In this document: positions 20,660 to 32,414 of the stretch, piece by piece | Position numbering within the stretch: position 1 is the stretch's first letter | Layout: every line of letters starts with the position of its first letter | Assembly (NCBI GenBank): GCA_030407085.1 | Contig: CM059582.1 | Location: forward strand, 90,322,501-90,386,500 | Direction of reading: 5' to 3' | From: Trichopria drosophilae | Taxonomy: Eukaryota; Arthropoda; Insecta; Hymenoptera; Diapriidae | DNA: 64,000 bases | Position numbers and translations under genes: made by a program | Notes under the pieces: generated by a model | Databases searched by the model: none | What the model saw: the letters and a program-made list of their open reading frames with translations, nothing else | Told to the model about the DNA's origin: nothing

Positions 20660-21962
20660 TGTAACGATCCGTTCCATGATTTAAATTGCGCGCGGTTCAC
20701 CAGATGGCGGTAGGTTACACGAGTCGAGCGTCTGTGTGTATGTGTGCGTGTATTAGTATGTACCTGGGTGTCGTTTCCGTGCGAGAGGTTATAAAAGCGA
20801 CTTGTACCGTAAGGACGTTCTCTCTTTTGGACAAGGAAGCGCCCGAGGAAGGTGAGGACGACGTTGTGGGTTTCGCCATTTTCCGCATTCGCCCGGTTCA
20901 AGGATCGCGCCGAAGATACCGGTTGGGGTGAGTTGGGTTTTGGTGTGTATCGGTTTTTTGAAAAAAACTGAACGAAGTTCGATCCGTTATTTAGGAGCTA
21001 CAGGGCGTTTTGGAGCGTGGCAGCGTCGGAGGATCTGCACGAGGGTGATACGTGCCAGTGGTGACGACCACATGTGGACGGCGATTTTCCAAGATCGAGA
21101 AACTCGCTGGAAGGAATCATTTTGCTTTGCCAAAGTTCGGAATTCCTTTCTGGCTGCTCAGGTGGCACGAAGCTCATTCAACGTGCTTTAATTTTTCGGC
21201 GGATTTGCTGGGCGAGAGAAAAACCTGCTCACCTACTCCATTTCATAAATCTTCAGCGCCATCGCAACGTGTTCCAGTTGCCACATTTTTTGGGATACCT
21301 GATGCGAACCTGTTCCTAGGGATGAGTACACCACATAAGTCATAAATCCACGTAACCACGTGTCCCCGTTCGATTCGTGTTTATACGTCTCAGTGCGGGT
21401 TGAGAGTCGTATAAAGTGTTTGAGGGCATCGGGCTCTGCGACAGTGTATATGGATATTTTTTGAAAGTAATTATAAGAGACAGTGTATATTGATTTTTAG
21501 TGTTAACGATCTATATATACGTACATCTTTCCTTATTTTTTGACTCGTGCACTGTGCTCATACCGGGGTGCCAATTAGTGAATCCGATAATAAGTAATTA
21601 TAAACGACAGCGTGCATTGATATTTGTTGACAACGATCAATATATGTATAGATATCTTTCTTTTTTCTTTTAGACTCGAGCGTCGGGCTCGTACCAGGGT
21701 GTTGATTAGGCAATCCGATGTTAATGAATTGCAATCGATAGTTTATTAATTTTGCGTTGCGTTATTAGTAGTAGTTTCTATTCTTATCGAGTACCTTAAC
21801 AAGTATATTGTAATACTGAATCTTGGGCGCGCGCAGCCATTTGTAATTTAAAACTCATTGATCAATGATCCAATCGAGTCCAGGTTCTGTGAACCTAACC
21901 TCTCGACTCGCAGTGTTGGTCGAGTAAGTATGTGGTCAACGATAATAAAGATACAACCAACA
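20660..21962 (+). repeat. Candidate solo LTR with strong promoter signature
   Basis: Starts TGTAACGATCC, has a TATA box GGTTATAAAAGCG near 20788, GC-rich sequence downstream and an AATAAAGATACAACCAACA end near 21945-21962. This TG...CA layout with TATA and poly(A) signal is LTR-like, about 1.3 kb. No matching second copy or target duplication was found, so a host promoter cannot be excluded. Confidence 0.35.
21465..21725. repeat. Two diverged ~130-bp tandem units
   Basis: The string AGTAATTATAA(G/A)(A/C)GACAG(T/C)GTG(T/C)AT TGAT ... ACGATC(T/A)ATATAT ... GACTCG(T/A)GC recurs with about 130-bp spacing (units beginning near 21468 and 21594). It lies in the 3' half of the candidate LTR. Confidence 0.65.
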
Positions 21963-22300
21963 ATGAAGTGGTCAGTCTTCGCTTCCAACTGATTTTGATG
22001 TATTTATAGATCCTAACCTCAAAGTACCTTTTACTCAAGAAAAGATATTTTACAACATGTATAGCCAAATCAAATTAATTTTTTCCGTTGACAATCCTAG
22101 TGGTGAGGTCCCACGAAGCTTCAAGCGAGCTTTCAGCGAGCTTCCCACATGATAGAATGGACCTTCACAGGAGTACGAAAACGCGGACGTAGCTTCTCTG
22201 GAGCTCCATTAAACATTAATGGTTGTTGAAAATGAAACTCCGACGAAAATCAAGAAGCTTTAAAAACGAGCTCCATAGGAGTTCATTGTGTTATACGGGT
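21963..22300. other. Spacer, nothing identified
   Basis: Mixed-composition sequence with several GAAGCTT/GAGCTCC words around 22110-22280. No frame or repeat boundary can be supported. Confidence 0.3.
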
Positions 22301-23265
22301 CGGTATTCAATATTACGGACTCAAAACTATCCAAGTGTATTCATTTCAATGGATTACTTTTTCTGAAATTCAATCCGGCCATTACGCTTCCGATTGTATT
22401 CGTAATTGTGTTCGTAAAATTGAATTGTTCGTAAAGTTGAATTTGTGTTCGGAATTCAATCCATTTCAATACATATTTACGGAATCAAAGTATGAATTCA
22501 AAATGAATTCAAATTTTCAATCCAATCCGATCCAATCTCGATTGCTGGGATGCCAAGTCGCGATCGAATTGCGGTATCAACGTGCGCAAAAATAACAAGT
22601 CTGGGGATTTTTTGTCTCCCAAATTTAGTTTCACACCCAACATCGGGTTGGTCTTCAGGACGGCTTTTCTATTTTCCGTCTTTAAAATGAAACATTCGCT
22701 GCTCTGTAGCAGGGTTGCCAGATTGGGCGACTTGTCGCAAATCGGGCGACTTGAGGTCTCCCTTCTGCGACTAAAAATTCTATTCTGCGATGTGTCGCTA
22801 ATTGGGCGACTTGATAATCGGTATGTCGCCAAATAGGCGACTTGAGAACTCCGTGAACTCCCTATACATGCGATGTACAGAACTTGATGCCTGGGGTCCG
22901 ATTTTGAGGGTCAGGTTTCTTTCTCAGTGTTTTTTACGTTCATGCCTAAAGCGTGAGCTCTTACGGGTCGTACAGATGGTATGTATGTACGATATGTACA
23001 GATTCAGGCATGAACCTAAAAGACACTAAGAAAGTAACGTGAACAGAACATTCTTTGAGTTCGAGTACGTGTTCGATTGCTCAATATACGTGGGTAGTGG
23101 GTCCCATTCCTATATGGGTCTATGCACACACGTAAGTTACATATTCCACCAATTTTACAACTTGTCCGACTTTTCCTTGCAATCACATTACAAAGATGCA
23201 ACCCACGTGAAAGAGTATGTACATATATTTCTATTATGTAAATATAAATCATAAAGAGTGACCAA

Positions 23266-25608
23266 ATGGGGAAATACAGCAGCTACGAGAAAAAATATAA
23301 AACGGATTGGGAATCTTTAACGCAATTTAAAGGTTATGTAAAATTTATACGTGTAAATCGATAAAACATTTGTTTCTTATTTTCATTTTATTTATTTCCC
23401 TATTCATATGCAGGTTGGCTACAACGAGCTAACCAATCAGCTGATAATAAAGACGGAAAGAATGCATACTGTAAAGTTTGTAAACAGTTTTTGAGGGCAC
23501 ACAAAACCGATTTAAAAAAGTACGCAGATACTAAATCACATCGGGAAAAGTTTAATAGCTTAAATCCAAAAATCCAACCTCAGATAAAACGTAAGAAGAT
23601 TTTTTATTAATAATATTGTGTGTGCCCGTGCATTTCTTTTGTCGTAAGTATCAGTATATTTCAATGTGTTTATTATTTAATTCTAGCAATAATTACCCTT
23701 TCTACGAAAACCAAAGAAATTGAACTGAAGTTTAGCACACATGTAGCCGTACATGGAGCAATACAAAGTATTGACCATTTAGGTGAGCTTATAAAAGTTG
23801 AAAGCCGAGGAAGTTCATTAGAACACATGAAACTACATAGAACAAAATGCTCAAAATTGATAAGTGAAGTGATATCACCAACCATTTTACAAGAAATTGT
23901 TAACGACGTAACAAATGGAAAGTATTCTCTTGTTATTGATGAATCGACAGATATATCAATAATAAAATACATGGCATTTTGTATTCGTTATCACAGTGTC
24001 ATAAATAACACTATTATGACAGACTTTCTTGGATTTGTGGAAGTTCAAGAGACGACAGCAGAAGCCTTGCACGATGCTACAGTTCGATACATTAAGTCTG
24101 TTGGTCTTAAAGTAGAAAAAATGGTTGGCATTGGGACAGATTGAGCAAGTAACCTCTGTGGTAAAAACCATTCATTATATGTGCTGCTAAAAAAGGATGT
24201 TCCTAATCTGCAATTAATACCTTGCATTTGTCACTCACTGCACTTGTGTGCTGCGTCATAGTGCTCTGCGAATATCAAAATATAAAGAATTATTTAACTG
24301 CATTAATGAGGGCTATGATAAATCGTATCATTGTTTAGTACAGTTATCGCAAACGAGATGGTTGGCATTCTCAAATGCTGTAAACAGGATCTTAGAACAA
24401 TGGCTAGAATTAAAAACTCATTTTTCCGTCGTATGTGCACAAGCAACTAAAAAAGATAAATGCTACAAAGCTACTACTTTGAGAGACATGTATAATGATA
24501 ATGGAAATTTGCTGTACTTTACTTTTCTGAGACCGATACTCAAAGATGTGTCAAGTGTAAATATCTTATTTCAAAGTACTAGTTGCGAAGTGACACATGT
24601 ATTTGATGAATTAAATGTATTATTGATTTCTCTTGCTCGACGATTTATAAAGCCATTATTTCTAAGCTCAGAAAATAAAACAATTGAAGAAAATGTTCGG
24701 CTAATCACAAAAGCTCTTCACAATCCTCTCTCACGTCTGGATATAGATGCTGTAGATTTTGGAAAACAGTTTGTGAAGGTACAAGAACAGAATCCAGTTC
24801 CACCTCAGCAGCTTATCGAAATCAAGCAGAGATGTACTCAATACCTGATTCGACTTGTCCAAGAACTGATAAAGCGAATACCCTCCAATTTAGGGCTTCT
24901 AAAAAATTTACAAAATCTTCATCCTTCTCGGGCAACGGTGCAAATTAATCAACCAGATTTTGATGAATTACCTCTTTTTTTACTAGGTAAAGCTATATTT
25001 ATTCTAAAAAATACAAAACTAAATAAATTCATTTCAAAAATTGATTTATAAACACTACTTCCTGTCTAATTCCAGATAAAAATGCAAATTTAGAGGAGCT
25101 TGAAAGTCAATGGCGTAAACTTCCTTACATTGAATGGGGGTTGACCCAGATTAAAGAAGGTGATGAATATCAAAACAAAAAAGATTCTTGTTCATTCTGG
25201 TGCAAAGTTTTTAATTATAAAAATGCCGGAGGTATAAACATTTTTAAAGATTTAGCTGCATTTGCATTAAGTGTTTTGGTATTGCCTTTTACTAATGCAG
25301 TCGTAGAGAGAATCTTCTCAGTAATGAATGCAGTAAAAACTAAAAGCCGTAACAGAATGAATATAGAATTGTTGACGGCAGTCGTTCGAATACGTTCTTA
25401 TCTCACTGCGAGAGGAATATGTTGCAATACTTGGAACCCGTCTCCTGAAATGTTCAAATTATTTACAGCAGATATATACAAATCAGTTGCACGTGATGAT
25501 CAAACGGATCAAGCATCATTGGGTTGTACATTAGAAACTATTGACACCTTGGAGGAGACTTTACACATTCTTGCAGCTGATAACATTGAAAATAATAATA
25601 TTATTTAA
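23266..25608 (+). pseudogene. hAT transposase, multi-exon, inactivated
   Basis: Exon 1 starts at ATG 23266 and ends at 23332; GT-AG introns are 23333-23413 and 23591-23686. Exon 2 holds a BED-like zinc finger (CKVCKQFLRAHKTDLKKY followed by a late His). Exon 3 holds the RNase H-fold catalytic region with Y-S-L-V-I-D-E-S-T-D, and the C-terminus (25260-25420) has the hAT dimerisation motif (LPFTNAVVERIFSVMN). A TGA at 24142-24144 interrupts I-G-T-D at the second catalytic aspartate region. A frameshift follows near 24240 and another break lies at 25052-25140. It is not translatable as one protein without repair, so the element is now nonautonomous. Confidence 0.85.
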
Positions 25609-25778
25609 TGTTCCGTAGATAGATTTTTAAACCTTTTAAATGAATAATAAGATAAAATAATGAAAATGTGTGATAATATCTTAATAAGACAGAAAATTAT
25701 AATATTGTTTAATGTTCCATAGATTGATTACTTTTAAATGAATAAGATAAAACGACAAAAATGTGATAAAACGTGATA

Positions 25779-26042
25779 CAGTAGTCCTCCCCTTAAGGTT
25801 TAAATTTTAGCTTTCAAGATGGCGGCTTCTTCCCTTAAGGTTTACTTTCCCCTGACCCCCACTACCAGAGTTTTTCGTGCTCGACTGCACGCCGCGCGCC
25901 TGCGATCGGTTCACAGGCGGTAACAAAATGTCTGGTGGTAGGAGAGGCCGTCAGGGGAAAAATAAAACATAAGGGAAGAAAGTTTTAAACCTTACGGGAA
26001 GAATAAACCTTAAGGGGAGTAACCTTAAGGGGAGGACTACTG
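25779..26042. mobile_element. 264-bp MITE with TA duplication inside the hAT element
   Basis: Inverted ends CAGTAGTCCTCCCCTTAAGG (25779) and its complement ending at 26042, flanked by TA at 25777-25778 and 26043-26044. A GC-rich core at 25870-25920 (GCACGCCGCGCGCCTGCG) is unusual for this region. The TA target and short TIRs suggest Tc1/mariner mobilisation. Confidence 0.9.
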
Positions 26043-26906
26043 TAAATCGTTAATGTATGATTATATTTTAAACATATAATCTAAAAATTGTTAATGAATG
26101 ATTATAGTTTATGATTGTAATAATTAATAGAATAATTGTAATTGTTTGGGTTTAAATAATTGAGCTAAAATGTATTGCATTATGAGCAGAATAAATAATT
26201 TAAAAATATTTTTAATTATTTCTAAAAATGATCCCTGAATTTTCAATTAATGCCTTTGGTATTTTTTAGATCATATATAGTGATTAGAATTGCTTATACG
26301 GGAACCGAATTTTGAAGAATTGATTATGTTATTTTTAATATATATTTTTTTAATTCCTACTTTACCGGCGGACCGCTTTAAGACTTTTTAAACTGGCATT
26401 TTTGTAAAATTACAGTACTAGAACCAAAATTTTAATGAACGGTGTGAATAATTTTTAATTGAGATTTTCTAATATATATTACTATCTTACCGATGTAGGA
26501 CTTTATTTTTGTATAACCCCATTTTACCTACACCCATTGAATTTAATTCTGACGAGTAATCACCTTCGTGTTCTTTGTTTCTCGCATGAAGACGTATAGG
26601 CAAGAACAAGGACAAAAGTGGGGGTTCCCTGTCAGAATTAATGACAGTGTGTGTATGTGTGCATATCTACTTAAAATGGAGCTAAATTGTAAGTACTTTA
26701 GTTTCATTTTCGCCACTATGGAGGTTTAACAGGGCGAATACATGATTACAAAAAATACGAAAAACCTTTCTATATCAAGGATGCGTTCCGAAAATGCAAA
26801 ACAGGAGGGAGCGAATTACTGAACGCGCCCCCTGCGACTTTGGGCGACATGAGCGCCAACTTCTGGCGACTATTGTGATTCGGCATCTGGCAACCCTGCT
26901 CTGTAG

Positions 26907-27127
26907 AGTGTAGTATGAGTTCTTCTTTGTAAAGCATTCTTCACTTGAATCTGTAAGAGAAGTGTGTAATTGTACGCGGCTCGCATGAAATTGTTGTTTG
27001 AAATGGTTATTAGTTATTGTTTGTGTAACTTTCTAATAACATAACATCACATTTTTCTTGCGTTTTATCCAATTTTTTAAGAAAACTGAAATAAATTAAG
27101 TGCTTAAAAACATACAATTGTTTAAAA
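26907..27127 (+). promoter_or_regulatory. Probable 5' region of the host-like gene
   Basis: Sequence continues from before the hAT insertion (22600-22701) directly into this segment. It precedes an ATG in A-rich context (TTTAAAAATGG). No clear TATA box is seen. The hAT target lies about 220 bases upstream of the ATG, within the likely promoter or 5' UTR. Confidence 0.35.
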
Positions 27128-27263
27128 ATGGCAAGTGTTTTCCGAAGCTCTGTTACTGTGTCAGTTTTAACAAATAATGGAAAATCTACCCCTATATTCG
27201 ATGATTTGGTTAGGCTTAAAGTCAGTTATGATCCTCAAGGTCTTAGTATAGAGATTGAGACAG
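27128..27263 (+). CDS. First coding exon of a probable host gene
   Basis: ATG at 27128 opens 45 codons ending in a good splice donor (ACAG/GTATTTTAAT). The peptide begins MASVFRSSVTVSV and includes F-D-D-L-V-R-L-K-V-S-Y and I-E-I-E-T, a compact amphipathic pattern without transposon character. Exon phase is 1. Downstream exons were not identified; the following 5 kb is AT-rich and TE-laden, typical of an intron. A distant likeness to the UPF0462 (C4orf33) N-terminus crossed my mind but is too short to assert. Confidence 0.45.
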
Positions 27264-28081
27264 GTATTTTAATATCTTATTTTTAATTATTTCTTAATAT
27301 TGGGAATTTATATTTTTATTTATTTATTTCAATAAGTTTATATTGTTTTTTAACAATACTTTTGAAGCAAGACACTTGGAAATTAAAATGATGTCATACA
27401 AAATATTTACATTTACAATTAACTTCTAATGTATTCTTTAATTTCTGAAATATGTAACCCTATGTTCACTTAAAAAATGTTTTTGTGCCATCTGAAGTTT
27501 TATATAGTAAGTCAAACAATTATTATAGGAAAGTCAATTTAGTCAAATGAATGGTTGTTGACTAATTTCTTTACATACCATACCATTATGATAATCTAAG
27601 CACCAGTCTTGACCAATTACACAATTTTTATGGTGAAGGAAATTCTCGAGTTATTCATGCACTCCAATATAGCTCAAGGGTAATGGATAATGGATTTTAA
27701 AGCTTATTTAGTCATTCTAATATGGCAGTCATAATGCAAATGTCCATAAAATAATATCATAAATCATATGATATTTTGATAATCTTTTTAATATTTCAGC
27801 TGATTCAACTACATTCTTGTTAAATTTCTCTTATTAATATTTCTTATAATAAGATGAGAAATTGTAAGAAAAGCTTCAAAATATTACAAAGATTATCAGT
27901 GTCATATGATTTATCATTTTATTTTACAGGCATATCCTTATTTTTATCTTAAATGCTTAATAAATTTAATTAATAATAAAATTCAAAATAACATTTACTA
28001 AACTTTGGGTGATGTTAGTAATTACATGTGTAAATCAATATTATTTTTTAAAAATACCTTACAGAAAATCTCAAGCAATAA
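27264..28081. other. AT-rich presumed intron
   Basis: Very AT-rich with no coding frame or repeat boundary recognised. TTTCAG acceptor-like sites exist (for example near 27795) but no convincing exon follows. Confidence 0.35.
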
Positions 28082-29844
28082 GGTTATTTTATTTATTTAT
28101 TTTATTTAATAAATGGGCAGAGCCCTTTATATACATGAAAAATACAAAATATATAGCGGCATATAACAACACAAGTAATAAAGATATATAAAAAGAATAT
28201 TCACAAAATATAACATACTAAAGAAAAAGACGAAAAATTTTTTACATTAATCACTATTCAAAAACGATAGTAGAACGATCTTATTCTCGCGCTGATTGTT
28301 GTTAACTGCATATTGCCCATTTCAAGCAAGTTGACATTTCTGTGACGTTGTAGCAAGTTAAACATTGTGCACATTCTGGGTATAGGCGAATTTGCAGCGT
28401 ATATCCTAGGATGAACTGGTACGTAGAAAGCATTCGAAACTCTGAGTGTATAGTTTGGATCATCAAAAGACAATAGGTCAAAGAGGGCTTGACATTTAAT
28501 AACTCCGGTAGTAAGCTTATAAAGAAAAATGATGTCATTGGCTTCCCGTATTGATTGTAGAGTTGGAATTGAAAAGCGTCGTCCAATTGGTTCATAATTA
28601 TGATCTTCAATCGACATTGGGTTACCTGATTTGTAAGCTAGATAGCGTAAGAACTTATGCTGCACTTTCTCTAACATATTAGAACCATTCTGATAATTTG
28701 GAGACCAAACATTAGACGCATATAACAGAATAGGACGAACAAGTGTTAAATAGAGTGTTCGTATAGAATCCGTCCCCTTAAAGTCAGCTGTATTACGCTT
28801 TACAAATCCTAGAAGTTTAGTGGCTTTATTAACAATAATGTCAATGTGCGACTTAAATGATAATTTATCATCAAAGTATACCCCCAGATCCTTTATAATG
28901 GTTACTCGATTAAGACGAGAACCGAGAAGATGATAATCAAAAGTGAGCTTAGTTGATCGACCGAAAGATATGACGTTGCATTTTCCAGGATTAAGTTTCA
29001 TACCATTTCTTAGGCACCATGAAACCACTTGATCGATATCTTTTTGAAGCAGTGAACAGGCTCTGGGTTGATCAACCTCTAAAAAGAGTTTCAGGTCATC
29101 AGCAAACAGAAATGGTGTCGAATGAGAAATAACCGAAGTTATATCATTAATGAATAAAATAAACAATAATGGACCTAGATGAGATCCTTGCGGGACACCA
29201 GATGTAGCCAGTATAGATCGAGATTTTGTTTCTTTATATCTAACAAACAAAGATCTTTCAGAAAGATATGATTCGATCCACTTCAAGAGTAATAAATGGA
29301 GGCCCAGATACTTTAATTTTGTTAGTAGCCTTTCGTGGTTAACAGAGTCAAATGCCTTTGCAAAATCAGTGTAGATCGCATCAACTTGCCTACCTTTTTC
29401 TAAAGAAGAGATTAGTAATTGCTCATATAGAAGTAGATTAGTTATGGTTGACCTCCCTTGGACAAAAACCATGTTGAAACAAAGAGATCTTATAGATCAA
29501 AGCTTCCGTGAGCTTTCTTGCAATTATTGCTTCAAAGATCTTCGCGATAACATTAAGAATACATATTGGCCGATAATTGCAGATATTATTCTTACTTCCA
29601 GATTTGTGTATCGGTGTTATAAATCCCATCTTCCAAATGGAAGGAAAATTCCCTTCTTTAAGTGATAAATTAAAAAGTACATAAAGGGGGTAAACTATCG
29701 AAGGCTCACATCGGTGTAAGAATAAAGGTGGTAGGCCGTCAGGACCAGCTCCCTGGTTCAGTTTCAGTTTTTTTAACTCCGAACGTATTTCGTGACACTG
29801 AATTTCCATTTTACATTTTTTTTGTTTATAATTCATTTATTTTT
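28082..29844 (-). pseudogene. 5'-truncated Jockey/CR1-type LINE, reverse transcriptase part
   Basis: Minus strand: 29836-29438 holds G-A-G-P-D-G-L-P-P and N-Y-R-P-I-C-I-L-N motifs. After one frameshift near 29460, 29472-28258 holds T-D-F-A-K-A-F-D-S-V-N, S-G-V-P-Q-G-S-H-L-G-P-L, the catalytic F-A-D-D-L-K-L-F and a long C-terminal region. The 3' end has a GGGCTCTGCCC hairpin followed by an AATAAA-type tail (28083-28120 on the plus strand). GCAATAA at 28075-28081 and 29845-29851 could be the target duplication, though it is short and AT-rich. Endonuclease and ORF1 are missing. Confidence 0.85.
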
Positions 29845-29851
29845 GCAATAA

Positions 29852-30548
29852 TAAGCATTAATATCAAAATTTTATATTTTGTTAATTAATTTCTTTATTC
29901 ATGGTCCTCGTGTGACAAATGATAATAAATAATTAAACATAAAAAAATTTTTATGATAAAACCATAGCTTTCACTTTCAGGTATCTCGGCAATCTTATAA
30001 CAATTGCCAAAAATGATAAATGTTCAATTCATTTTAATTCCTTTTATTCTAAAATCTAATTATTCCTGAAACTTAAATGTTTGGAATTATTCTTAATGAG
30101 GAATAATCTTTTATTTATATATTTATGGCTAGATTATTTATTTAGACAATCAATAAATTTGAAAACTTTGTATTTTGTAATGGTTTTAAAGTGAGTCATT
30201 TTTATTTAAAGAAAGCAGACAAACAATAAAAGGTAACCTAAGTGCAGGGAAATGGGCTGTGAATGGAGCATGTTGTGGTTTATGGTATCCTAAGCAAAAG
30301 CTGCAATGGTCACAATGCGTTAAAATGAGTCAAAAGTTCAAAATTTTGATGACCATAGTTACTATTATAATGTAGTGTAAGAAGTTATAGGTCAAAATAA
30401 TGCACAAATCCTATCGTGCAATCTGTATATGATGTACATGGTGTGAAACTCATGCTAATAGTATATACAATAAGTATGCACCTGCGCATGAATATTGATA
30501 AATGTATATTCCAATTATGGTAAATAACTCATTTACTATTTTGTACTA
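29852..30548. other. AT-rich spacer
   Basis: No gene or repeat recognised. Confidence 0.35.
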
Positions 30549-30552
30549 TTAA

Positions 30553-30790
30553 CCCCTTCGCTGTTGATGTTTTCTATAGAAGACATGGCTAATTTCAACG
30601 CGCAAGAATTAAAATTCGCATTTTCGGCTGTCATAATGGATTTGCCGTTTTAAATTTCAAAAATCTGACATCAGATTCATAATCAGTGACCCCGAAAACA
30701 GTCGTATACGTTTAGCCATTAAATTTTGTTGCCTGGATCCCATTCCGCACTGAGTCCACTTTTTTATTTTAGTCCGACACTGCGAAAGGA
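30553..30790. mobile_element. TTAA-flanked piggyBac-like MITE
   Basis: TTAA at 30549-30552 and 30791-30794 flank imperfect inverted ends: CCCCTTCGCTGT on the left against the complement of ACTGCGAAAGGA on the right. TTAA targets and CCyTTCGC ends are typical of piggyBac-derived MITEs in insects. 238 bp, no coding capacity. Confidence 0.6.
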
Positions 30791-31071
30791 TTAAGTAGGG
30801 ACAATGTCTTTTCTGACATTTGTCAAATTATATGTAAAAAGGTGGCCTTTATCAGATATTGTTCCCATGCAACATACGATTAGAATATCATCCTGAACTA
30901 TAACATACTCTAACTGCCATCCAATTGATTATATATATATATGTATAACCACCCTTAATTTTATGTTTATGTGGTTCAATAAAATAAAGACTTTTGTTGA
31001 AATCAAGTTTTTTATAGATTGAAATCTTTTGTGACAAGGTTATTAGAATGTAAATATACGGTTATTTCAAC

Positions 31072-31299
31072 ATGTGCCTGAAGTTCTGAACGTTCAGTGA
31101 ACGATTCTGTCAATTCTTTATTCTTATATTGGGTTAGTTTATAAATAATAGACCGATTTGCACTTTAAAAATGATACATTTTTTGTATGTAAACAAACAG
31201 TAACAAATCGTAGGGAACAATAATGATCCTTATAGATCATTTAGCTATTCTTTTGTCTTTGAATAATCGTTCATTGAATGTTCAGAACTTCAGGCACAT
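31072..31299. mobile_element. Inverted-repeat MITE (ATGTGCCTGAAGTTCTGAAC ends)
   Basis: 31072-31110 and 31262-31299 are inverted copies (ATGTGCCTGAAGTTCTGAAC and its complement, with a few mismatches further in). CAAC flanks both sides (31068-31071 and 31300-31304 region), a possible 4-bp duplication. No ORF. Confidence 0.7.
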
Positions 31300-31304
31300 C
31301 AACC

Positions 31305-32414
31305 TGATACTATAACCATTACAAATTTCATTGAAGTTTTCAGTTTGTTCAGTTTACAGATTTGCATTAATCTGTGCTTGTCTTTGGAATTGCAACTGAT
31401 TGCAGTCCCTCAGCATCATTAAATAAGATTTGAAATAGCAGTCAATTGAAAATAACCCAAACTTCATAAAAATTGCCAGGGATTGGAGAATTTCAGATTA
31501 TGAAATGAAAAGAAAAAAACAGAATCCTTTTCTAACCATGTACATAAAAACATACAAAAAGTTGGTGAGAGGGATGCTAGGCTGACAAGCATACGACAAA
31601 TTTAATAATTGTTCTGGAAGAAACATGTTTTGGGAGAAACTTCCTATACGCTGTTGGAAAAATGAGCTATTCTCAAGAATGTTTTTCTTGGTCATAATAA
31701 CTTGAAATTTTCTGGAAATTATATGATAGGTTAATGAATCAGTAGAAAATATAAAAAATGTTTAAAAAAAAAATATATTTAGACATATCTATGTAAAAAT
31801 TTGAAAAATAGTGTAATATAAATATTTACGGATATGTGTACACCTATTTTTGCTTTGTTAACTGAAGTATATATGGGCAAATCCATTGTAGTTTTAACTT
31901 TTGACAACCTATGATATAGTTACGGATGCAACCCTATCGAAAAAACAGATATCGTTTTCCAAATCATTTTCAATGTAATTTACAACATCGTTTTAGGATT
32001 ATTCTACATTGATACGTTCCATTTCCAATATCGTTTTCAACGTTCTGTCCGACATCATGTTTGTTGACAGCGTTACATCGAAATTTTTGCGAAATTCACC
32101 AAATCAGACTTATTTTGAGAGGGTACTTTCATAATTTTACATAATCTTATTGCTGATGAAAATAATATTTTGTAAGGAAAACTTTTGTGTCCTGTGATAA
32201 TGTCAAGACAAGTTCGACACTTCCAGTCGAGATTAGCCCAAATCACTAAATTAGAATACTACGATATTTAAGATAAGTATTAACTAATTTAAGAGAATAA
32301 TCTCTCGTTAGGTGAAATTAATTATAGTGTAAAATTTAAGTGTGAAATTTATTATTTGAATGAAACCAAATTTTGAAATTTTCTAAGATGCTTCTTTAAT
32401 TTATTCATTTTATA
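31305..32414. other. AT-rich spacer
   Basis: A 65-codon minus frame (31498-31695) lacks recognisable features. I see nothing else that can be supported. Confidence 0.35.

Larger units (their letters stand above)
16064..22552. mobile_element. TIR element with internal 91-bp tandem repeats, split by later insertions
   Basis: The left end CATCCCAGCAATCGA (16064-16078) is the exact reverse complement of 22538-22552. Both flanks continue with sequence rich in GAATTGAATTCAAT-like words. The repeat unit seen at 16257-16775 (TTACGGATTCAAAACTATCCAAGTG) occurs once more at 22310-22350, next to the right end. The simplest reading is one element whose body was interrupted by the mariner-like composite and the candidate LTR now lying between 16.78 and about 22.3 kb. 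No clear target duplication was found. Confidence 0.55.
22710..26898 (+). mobile_element. hAT-superfamily DNA transposon with intact ends
   Basis: Terminal inverted repeats CAGGGTTGCCAGAT (22710-22723) and ATCTGGCAACCCTG (26885-26898) are exact over 14 bases. An identical 8-bp direct duplication CTCTGTAG lies on both sides (22702-22709 and 26899-26906), the hAT hallmark. Subterminal GGCGACTTG/GCGACAT words occur near both ends. The element carries a multi-exon transposase and a 264-bp MITE. Length is 4,189 bp. The clean ends suggest fairly recent transposition although the transposase is broken. Confidence 0.95.
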
